DNA of 64,000 bases from Ignavibacteria bacterium (GTDB taxonomy: Bacteria; Bacteroidota; Ignavibacteria; Kapaibacteriales; UBA4661): assembly GCA_013298775.1 (NCBI GenBank), contig JAAFIV010000015.1:1-64000 (forward strand). The letters are read 5' to 3'. The position numbers were made by a program, and so were the translations under genes. Positions 59,201 through 64,000 of the stretch are shown here, in pieces. A model generated the notes under the pieces. It worked only from the letters and a program-made list of their open reading frames with translations, was not told the origin of the DNA and did not search any database. Position 1 is the first letter of the stretch. Each line of letters starts with the position of its first letter.

Positions 59201-61011
59201 TCCAAAAGGTCGCCCGATTGTGCATCCCAAATCCGCGCCGAACCGTCTTGAAAGCCGCCTACAACGTGCTTTCCATTTGGCGAAACAGCAATTTTACCAG
59301 GCAAGAGCGTGTTTTTGCGCTGCCCGTACTGATTGCTAAAATACAACTGCCGCGCCGACCCCGTCTGCACATCCCAGCCCCGAGCCACACCGCCCGCGCC
59401 GAGCGTAACGATGCGCTTTGCGTCGGGCGTAAAAGCGGCATTTAGGATGTAATCTTTCAAGTTGGAAAGTTTCGGCGTTTGAAGCTGCCGAAGGCGCATC
59501 ATTGCTTGATTTGTCTGAATATTCGGCACACGCCAATCCGCACGAAGACCGCTCACGGCGGGAATAAGGCGTTGCCACGTGCGCCCCGCATCGCTGCTGA
59601 AGTCCGCGCTGACGGCTTCAGAGGGCATGATGCCAGCCCATTGCAAGGTCGTATCTGCGCCCGCAACGTAGCTTTCGCCGCCGTTTGGTTCAATCAATGT
59701 CAGCGTGGCGGGATTCGGTGTTTTGCCCGGAAAACCGCCGCTCGCAAAGATAGTACGTCCGCCGCAGACGTTATCGGTGATGCTGAATTTCGTGAACGCA
59801 TAGCCCGAATCGCGTGGCATATAGCGCACGGCAAGAACTTTGCGCTGTCCGGGCTTGAGCTGAAAATACGTCGGAGAAATACTGAACAGCTCATTGGAAC
59901 TCGTGATGTCGGTAACGGTGAACGCGCTATTGCGAGCTTTCACGACGAGCTTCAGCTCGCGCCCGCCGCCACGCGGTTCTACTGCGCCGAAGGTGATATT
60001 TTCGCTGGAAAATTCGAGGGCAGTTACGGCTTTGGGCGGAATATCGTAGTCGAGCGTTGTGACAATGCCACGCGAAAGGAGTGCAATGCTTGTATTCATG
60101 CGGCTTACATTGCAGGCTTTTTCGCTCATCCAGGCGAGTTCGCAGGGTTTATTGCCGAGCGCGAGTTGGAGGAGGATGCGGTAAATCTGCTCGGCTTGTT
60201 GCACGGAGGTTACATTTTCAAACACCTCGCCGCCTGTGCGACGGGCGATATTGCGCAGATTGTCGGGTGCGGGCATTCCGAGTGTTACGCAGTAAATGGC
60301 GACATTGCCGAGTTTCGCCATTTGTACGATTTCGTCCTCATTGCCGCCACCTTGCCCATCGGTGAGAAAGACCACGATTTTACGGCTATATTTTGCATTG
60401 TCCGCAATGACCAAACTCCCCGCGACGGGCTTTGTTAAGCCCATGTCGTAGTCCGTGCCGCCTTGTGGCTTTAGCTCGGAAATAGCTTTGAGTAAGCGTT
60501 TTCGGTCGTGCGTGAAATCTTGGTTGAGATAATTATTGTGGTCGTAGCTCGTGATGGCGCATTCTACCTCGCCCTCCGGCATGGCGTTAATCCAAGCACG
60601 GGCGGCAGTTTGCGCCAGCGTGAGATTCGGTACTGCACCAACATTCGACCAGCCTTCGCCCATTGAGCCAGAAACATCAATCGTTAGCACAACGGAAAGC
60701 GATTTTGTGGGCAAGCCAGGCTGGCACGAGGCGGTAGTAACCACGCGCTGTGTGCCATTTTCCCGCACCATAAAATCTTGCGCCGCGAGGTCGGTAATGG
60801 GATTGCCGCTTGCATCCAGCGCGAAAAACTTTGCTCGCATAAGCGGAAATGCAGAAGCGTTTACGTCGTACACGGTGAGCGATTGCGCACGTAATGAAGC
60901 GGGGTTCACGGCAATTTCACCGACAACACACACGGCTATCAGCAATAAAGCAATAACGCTAGAACGGGCGCAAGACCTTGATAATCTCGCAAGAAATGTG
61001 CGGCGGGGCAT
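56230..61011 (-). CDS. Giant envelope protein: VWA, ASH domains, eight-bladed WD40 propeller, two OmpA modules
   Basis: The ATG at 61011 gives ~1593 aa; the track start at 61101 overlaps the LexA-like gene. Order: signal peptide (VIALLLIAVCVVGEIAVNPASLRAQ); VWA domain with MIDAS VLTIDVSGSMGEG (about 112) and VFLTDGQGGG; an ASH-type beta domain (~330-415); an Ig-like stretch (LIEPNGGESYVAGADTTLQW); eight WD40 repeats (~525-860; FSPDGMRLLTTSADGVARLWDPRKG and kin); two ASH domains (~890-1095); an OmpA-like module (VFFEQNSAVLPPRY ... RTLAIKSYLIQVWGIAEDRI...ENRRVEI); an Ig-like linker; and a final OmpA module (LLFDFNKADVG ... VVGYTDRTG...LSLQRASTAATAL). The OmpA parts should grip peptidoglycan, with the propeller and VWA as protein-binding platforms. 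The function is unknown. Confidence 0.88.
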   Translation of the reverse strand: MPRRTFLARLSRSCARSSVIALLLIAVCVVGEIAVNPASLRAQSLTVYDVNASAFPLMRAKFFALDASGNPITDLAAQDFMVRENGTQRVVTTASCQPGLPTKSLSVVLTIDVSGSMGEGWSNVGAVPNLTLAQTAARAWINAMPEGEVECAITSYDHNNYLNQDFTHDRKRLLKAISELKPQGGTDYDMGLTKPVAGSLVIADNAKYSRKIVVFLTDGQGGGNEDEIVQMAKLGNVAIYCVTLGMPAPDNLRNIARRTGGEVFENVTSVQQAEQIYRILLQLALGNKPCELAWMSEKACNVSRMNTSIALLSRGIVTTLDYDIPPKAVTALEFSSENITFGAVEPRGGGRELKLVVKARNSAFTVTDITSSNELFSISPTYFQLKPGQRKVLAVRYMPRDSGYAFTKFSITDNVCGGRTIFASGGFPGKTPNPATLTLIEPNGGESYVAGADTTLQWAGIMPSEAVSADFSSDAGRTWQRLIPAVSGLRADWRVPNIQTNQAMMRLRQLQTPKLSNLKDYILNAAFTPDAKRIVTLGAGGVARGWDVQTGSARQLYFSNQYGQRKNTLLPGKIAVSPNGKHVVGGFQDGSARIWDAQSGDLLDVYLDHIEEIYAVRFSIDGNRVVTASADSTAKIWIAESAETLQSLRHTGQVFDAAFSPTDPTVIATAGADSLARIWDVKSGEELYKLEHKEAVLSLAFSPDGMRLLTTSADGVARLWDPRKGTLLEKMSGHKGLVHIGLFSPDGGTIVTCSIDSTMRAWNGRTGEWKRFQFGGKTAILTASFLDSLHVITGNDDRTLTMWNVETGALVQRLTSHTGAVLDVRVSSDKRTVASVGAERKALFWKIDYTSSTRTDGTPVLTPLTWKNDTTAVQEALSAAPFRITAPRLAVRDVDMGRCLRGEAKDSLFPALLRNNDGSSLKIEKIEFVGEHAEEFSIVAGGAPCVILPKGARNLELRFKPRATGERRATMRIITQSDTIRATIIGSCSAPLLVLLTKTIDFEEVKIKQQKDTLVAVLRNVSLQPVVVTSLAFAGPNTSDFRLVGNTSQVIKTDTSYILYPQSAMSLRLRYKPTSAGRTSCQLKIAYNGLGSPITVQLFGTGGSTLSAYIQAYGVKPNPNPARKDSVEYPIQSLRVEEFLANTMHPLLNYVFFEQNSAVLPPRYARLSKEQSRRYADKTLFERQFSNQSTLEVYRNVLNIIGSRMKANPNASLTLVGCKATKEKFTPSEQFLYAPKTFTFSTNAALAANGGNPISGRTTNASMTSVNTINSSNASSNQASGQSGASTIQALNATQATVRFTSSEELRLSEARTLAIKSYLIQVWGIAEDRIKTSFRGLPEKPSGENTPDGIAENRRVEILASEPSITDVVVASDTLRAVIPPLVRFRTNALSQVPLTAWQMTVSQKSRRESQLLKEFIGTGKPQDRLQWNTATENNTAPKLTLPVQYSLGVQDESGASVVAGASLPVEVISIAKKRAAKTADKEVNTFGLLLFDFNKADVGTQHQNILEIVKQRMNPSSRVTVVGYTDRTGNAQTNKTLSLQRASTAATALQRTDALVEGRGSEGLLHDNTTPEGRFYCRTVNILVENAVNNR

Positions 61012-61097
61012 GGTCAAAACTATATCTGAAAGAGGTTTCCGAAAAAATACGCGCTGCAAAGATAGGAAAATTAAATCGCTTTTTGCACGATAAAACC

Positions 61098-61850
61098 TCA
61101 CACAAGGCGCATCAAACCAACGACAACACCAATAATTTTCACACTCGCGCTCTCGGAAGAATACGGCACAGGTGGGAAACCGCGCACTCCGGCAAGAAGT
61201 TCGCCCTGCGTGGCGGAGAAGCGGCGTACAATGGTCATGTCGTGCAAAAGCGCGACGACAATTTGCCCATCTTCCGCGCTAAATTGCTGACGCGCAAGCA
61301 CGGTATCACCTTGACGAATGGCATCGCTGCTCATACCATCGTCGCTCACAAAGGCGCAGAAAAGCTGGCTTGTGGGGTCTTGCTGGAAAAACTCCGTATC
61401 AATTTTCACCTGCCCGCGTGGCGACAAAAACACCGACAAGGGCTGCGCGGCAGAGCCATCGCCAGCAATTACTACATTTTTCACCGATGGCGGCAAAGGC
61501 ACAGGAATACTTGCGTTTATGGCACTCTGCGCTGACGAAGCATGGTGATTATTCGTCGGAGAAACTTGCGCACCCGACGCAGAGATATGGCGTGGACGCG
61601 GCGTAAAATCAAGGATTTGAATGCCCCGCGACGCGCCTTTTTGCTGACGGTGAATATAGCCTTTCTTCTCCAGGGCTTGAATATACTGGTTTGCAGCGTT
61701 GGTGGACGACATTTCCATTTTGTCGCACATTTCCTTCATCGTGGGCGGATAGCCGCGTTCTTCCACAAAATTTTTGAGGAAAAGCAAGAATTCATGCTGC
61801 TTTGGAGTGAGCGGTTTTTTGTTGGGGTCGAGTTGGAGAGTGGCTTTCAT
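61098..61850 (-). CDS. lexA: LexA-like repressor lacking the self-cleavage residues
   Basis: 250 aa. The N-terminal winged helix is LexA-like: LTPKQHEFLLFLKNFVEERGYPPTMKEMCDKMEMSSTNAANQYIQALEKKGYIHRQQKGASRGIQIL. The C-terminal S24 fold is present (QVKIDTEFF, RQGDTVLAR, GQIVVALLHDMTIVRRF), but by alignment to E. coli LexA the catalytic Ser of GMSM is Gly (DDGM), the catalytic Lys of TVKRL is Arg (IVRRF) and the AAG cleavage site reads AAQ. A ~45-residue Ser/Ala/Asn/His linker separates the domains. RecA-stimulated self-cleavage should be impossible. It probably binds DNA as a non-SOS regulator or needs another trigger. It lies 86 bp upstream of the giant gene, same strand. Confidence 0.85.
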   Translation of the reverse strand: MKATLQLDPNKKPLTPKQHEFLLFLKNFVEERGYPPTMKEMCDKMEMSSTNAANQYIQALEKKGYIHRQQKGASRGIQILDFTPRPRHISASGAQVSPTNNHHASSAQSAINASIPVPLPPSVKNVVIAGDGSAAQPLSVFLSPRGQVKIDTEFFQQDPTSQLFCAFVSDDGMSSDAIRQGDTVLARQQFSAEDGQIVVALLHDMTIVRRFSATQGELLAGVRGFPPVPYSSESASVKIIGVVVGLMRLV

Positions 61851-62012
61851 GGACTGGGATTTTTTTGATTAACAGGGATGTTGTACTTGGACTGGGATTT
61901 TTGGGATTAGCTGGGATTGCTGGGATTTTTCATGGGATTTCTTTCGCGGGAAATCTTCCGCATCCAAACATCCAGAATCCCAGATAATCCCACGAATCCT
62001 AAAAATCCCAGT
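61851..62012. repeat. palindromic repeat family C, copy 3
   Basis: GGACTGGGATTTTTGGGATTAGCTGGGATTGCTGGGATTTTTCATGGG is paired with CCAGAATCCCAGATAATCCCACGAATCCTAAAAATCCCAGTC. It fills the gap between the LexA-like start and the NifU-domain stop and so overlaps any promoter of the LexA-like gene. Confidence 0.8.
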
Positions 62013-62038
62013 CAAAAATTCTCGTTCGAGAATCCAAG

Positions 62039-62287
62039 TCAGGCAGTGGCTAATGATTTCACCGTTTTAATTTCTCGAAATTCTTTCCGCAAAACCCGCT
62101 CCACGCCTGACTTTAGCGTAATACTTGACGCAGAGCAACTCGAACACGCGCCAGAAAGTTCAACAATGACGGTATCGCCGCTCAGACTGTGAAACTGAAT
62201 GCGTCCGCCGTCGCGCTCAATAAAAGGGCGTATCTTTTCGTCAATAACAGTAATGACGCGCTCTTCAAGGGATGATGTGCTGTTCAT
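62039..62287 (-). CDS. NifU C-terminal-domain Fe-S scaffold protein
   Basis: 82 aa. The whole protein is one NifU/NfuA-type domain: VITVIDEKIRPFIERDGGRIQFHSLSGDTVIVELSGACSSCSASSITLKSGVERVLRKEF. The CSSC pair is the Fe-S ligand motif (CxxC). Such domains hold a [4Fe-4S] cluster in homodimers and pass it to apo-proteins in the cytosol. The neighbour on the right, diverging, is an Fe-S photolyase-type gene, a possible client, although that is only positional. Single gene. Confidence 0.93.
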   Translation of the reverse strand: MNSTSSLEERVITVIDEKIRPFIERDGGRIQFHSLSGDTVIVELSGACSSCSASSITLKSGVERVLRKEFREIKTVKSLATA

Positions 62288-62411
62288 GCGATGGTTGAGT
62301 ATGAATGGTTATCAGAAAATATTTGATTGTATTATCATGTTTTCTCAAAATAACTGTTCAAAAAATCAGTACCAAAATATTTTTATCTTTTTATCACCAC
62401 AAGCAACCACC

Positions 62412-63971
62412 ATGAAAACACTGCGCCTTATTCTCGGCGACCAATTAAACAGCCAGCACTCGTGGTTTCAAGAGCCTCGCGCCGATATTGTGTATGCAAT
62501 GATGGAAGTGCGCCAAGAAACAGACTACGTCCAGCATCATATCCAAAAAGTGATAGGTTTTTTTGCCGCAATGCGTGTATTTGCAGGGAGTCTGGAGGCG
62601 CGAGGGCATACCGTTTTCTATCTCCGTCTCAATGACCCAGAAAATGCGCATTCTTTCCAAGAAAACCTGCACAATATCTGCAAACGCGAGGCTATCACAC
62701 GCTTTGAATACCAAGAGCCAGACGAATATCGCCTCGACCAAGATTTGAAGAGGTGTGCAGAGCATTTGAGCGCGGAATTGGGAATGTCGTGCGGCGTTTG
62801 TAATACTGAACATTTTATCACATCGCGCACCGAGCTTGCCGAACTGTTTCAGGGAAAGAAAACCTATCTGCTCGAAACGTTTTACCGCGCAATGCGGCGT
62901 AAACACTCAATTCTCATGGATGGCTCCGAGCCACACACAGGGCAGTGGAACTACGATGCCGACAACCGCAAGAAACTCCCGCGTGGGCAGCGTGTTCCCG
63001 CGCCACTTCTTTTTCAGCACGACGTGAGCGAAATCGCAGAAATGCTGCAAGAATGCGGTGTGCAGACGATTGGGCGCGTGAGTCCAACAAAATTTGAATG
63101 GTGTGTTTCCCGCGAGGAGGCATTGGAATTGCTGGAATACTTCGCAAGCGAGTGTTTATCACAGTTTGGGACGTATCAGGATGCAATGACGCTTTCATCG
63201 TGGTCGGTTTTTCACGCTCGTTTGTCGTTTGCTATGAATGTGAAAATGCTTCATCCGCTTGAAGTGGTGCGGCGTTGCGTGGAGGAATGGCAGGCGCGGC
63301 ACGAGGAAATTTCCTACGCGCAGATTGAGGGTTTTGTGCGGCAAATTATCGGCTGGCGCGAGTATATGCGCGGGGTGTATTGGGCGAAAATGCCAGACTA
63401 TGCGCACTTGAACGCGCTTCAGCACACCGCACCGCTTCCCGAATGGTATTGGACGGGTGAAACCAAGATGCAGTGCCTCCACCACGCCATTACGCAATCG
63501 CTTGACCACGCCTACGCGCACCACATCCAACGCCTCATGCTGACGGGCAATTTCGCACTGCTTTTGGGCGCACATCCCGACGCGGTTGATGCGTGGTATT
63601 TGGGGATTTACATTGATGCAATCGAATGGGTAGAAATCACGAATACGCGTGGGATGAGCCAGTTTGCGGACGGTGGGATTGTTGGCACGAAACCGTACAT
63701 TTCAAGCGCGAATTACATTGACAAAATGAGCGATTATTGCGGAACCTGTGCTTACGATAAATCGCTCCGACACGGCATCAATGCTGAGGGTAAGAAGGCT
63801 TGTCCCTTCAATAGTTTGTACTGGGATTTTTACGCCCGCCACGAAGAACGTTTTGCAAAAAATCCTCGCGTGGCAGTAATGTACAAAACCCTGAACAATA
63901 TGGACGAACACGAGCGCAAGCGTGTTCTGGAGCAAGCTGCAGCCTACAAGCGCGACGTAGAGAACTTGTAG
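62412..63971 (+). CDS. Photolyase/cryptochrome-related FeS flavoprotein (FeS-BCP/PhrB type)
   Basis: The ATG at 62412 gives 519 aa; the ORF-track start at 62199 runs through the neighbour. The start MKTLRLILGDQLNSQHSWFQE is the hallmark of the deoxyribodipyrimidine-photolyase-related family (PF04244). It is followed by a FAD-binding domain (FVRQIIGWREYMRGVYWAKMP, LMLTGNFALLLGAHPDAVDAWYLGIYIDAIEWVEITNTRGMSQFADGG). The C-terminal cysteines DYCGTCAYDKSLR...KKACPFNSLYW, with an earlier Cys, fit a [4Fe-4S] cluster. Characterised members repair (6-4) photoproducts using light. An intact repair role is likely, though cryptochrome-like signalling is possible. Confidence 0.93.
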   Translation: MKTLRLILGDQLNSQHSWFQEPRADIVYAMMEVRQETDYVQHHIQKVIGFFAAMRVFAGSLEARGHTVFYLRLNDPENAHSFQENLHNICKREAITRFEYQEPDEYRLDQDLKRCAEHLSAELGMSCGVCNTEHFITSRTELAELFQGKKTYLLETFYRAMRRKHSILMDGSEPHTGQWNYDADNRKKLPRGQRVPAPLLFQHDVSEIAEMLQECGVQTIGRVSPTKFEWCVSREEALELLEYFASECLSQFGTYQDAMTLSSWSVFHARLSFAMNVKMLHPLEVVRRCVEEWQARHEEISYAQIEGFVRQIIGWREYMRGVYWAKMPDYAHLNALQHTAPLPEWYWTGETKMQCLHHAITQSLDHAYAHHIQRLMLTGNFALLLGAHPDAVDAWYLGIYIDAIEWVEITNTRGMSQFADGGIVGTKPYISSANYIDKMSDYCGTCAYDKSLRHGINAEGKKACPFNSLYWDFYARHEERFAKNPRVAVMYKTLNNMDEHERKRVLEQAAAYKRDVENL

Positions 63972-63984
63972 AAAAGGAGGAAAT

Positions 63985-64000
63985 ATGAGGGATGAAATCT
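63985..64000 (+). CDS. start of next gene, truncated by window edge
   Basis: AAAAGGAGG at 63972-63980 is followed by ATGAGGGATGAAATC at 63985. The strong ribosome-binding site and close spacing to the photolyase stop (13 bp) suggest a co-transcribed gene. Only about five codons are visible, so no product can be given. Confidence 0.5.

Noticed and set aside
59479-60438. 319-aa ORF antisense to the giant VWA/WD40 gene
   Set aside because: Shadow ORF caused by codon bias; the sense frame has clear domains throughout.
61015-61022. TAGTTTTG on the minus strand (CAAAACTA) as promoter of the giant gene
   Set aside because: It is only 4 bp upstream of the preferred ATG, so the transcript would start within the gene; the gene more likely shares the LexA-like transcript.
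1-64000. tRNA, rRNA, tmRNA, 4.5S RNA and riboswitches
   Set aside because: I looked in the gaps for TTCGA-type T-loops, the SRP RNA core near ffh and known leader motifs and found none convincing.

Overview
The window reads as chromosome from a member of the Bacteroidota/Chlorobiota (FCB) superphylum, probably a non-phototrophic Chlorobi-, Ignavibacteria- or Kapabacteria-like lineage. The reasons are: two large secreted proteins end in type IX secretion (T9SS) sorting domains; a PorV/PorQ-type outer-membrane protein is present; several genes have TAnnTTTG promoter elements with TTG about 20 bp upstream; a PG_1098-like methyltransferase is present; and a Get3/ArsA ATPase carries an HSP20-like tail, as in Chlorobi. 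This placement is inferred from family content only. No rRNA or tRNA was seen.

Layout. 0-3.2 kb: a Pro/Gly-rich secreted protein, then mraZ-rsmH behind a set of MraZ boxes, with the rest of the division cluster missing. 3.4-11.3 kb: proC, a T9SS-exported subtilisin, a small ribosomal-type group (an unknown 56-aa basic protein, zinc-free L31, S18) and a large envelope protein. 11.5-21.1 kb: membrane metallophosphoesterase, HAMP histidine kinase, two small exported proteins, Get3-like ATPase, carotenoid-desaturase-like oxidoreductase, YceI. 21.6-30 kb: PorV-like protein, a DnaA-box-rich gap (possible origin), exported TldD-like protein, an MNT/HEPN pair, a THUMP-like methyltransferase with an in-frame 12-nt repeat array, Bcp peroxiredoxin and two paralogous outer-membrane barrels. 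30.4-39 kb: MBL hydrolase, enoyl-CoA hydratase, E1-alpha dehydrogenase, RsbU-type phosphatase, three unknown small genes, PolX. 39.4-54.3 kb: two TPR histidine kinases, a T9SS cargo protein, a LuxR-type regulator, AMP nucleosidase, deoxyhypusine-synthase-like enzyme, argB, rpsP, ffh, a NYN RNase and an RsuA/RluE-type pseudouridine synthase. 54.3-64 kb: GT39-like membrane protein, a ~1590-aa VWA/beta-propeller/OmpA protein behind a LexA-like regulator that has lost its self-cleavage residues, a NifU-domain protein and an FeS photolyase-related protein.

Most genes are ordinary housekeeping, envelope and signalling genes, mostly in single-gene or two-gene units. The gaps are unusual. They are filled with at least seven families of long, imperfect palindromic repeats, some nested in one another. 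One (28.2-28.4 kb) has clear inverted termini and an 8-bp target duplication, so it looks like a non-autonomous mobile element. No transposase gene is in the window. The strongest single-gene oddities are the LexA-like protein without its catalytic Ser/Lys or cleavage site, the giant multi-domain protein just downstream of it, and the 12-nt GTGGAAAA-type repeat found both between genes and inside a reading frame.
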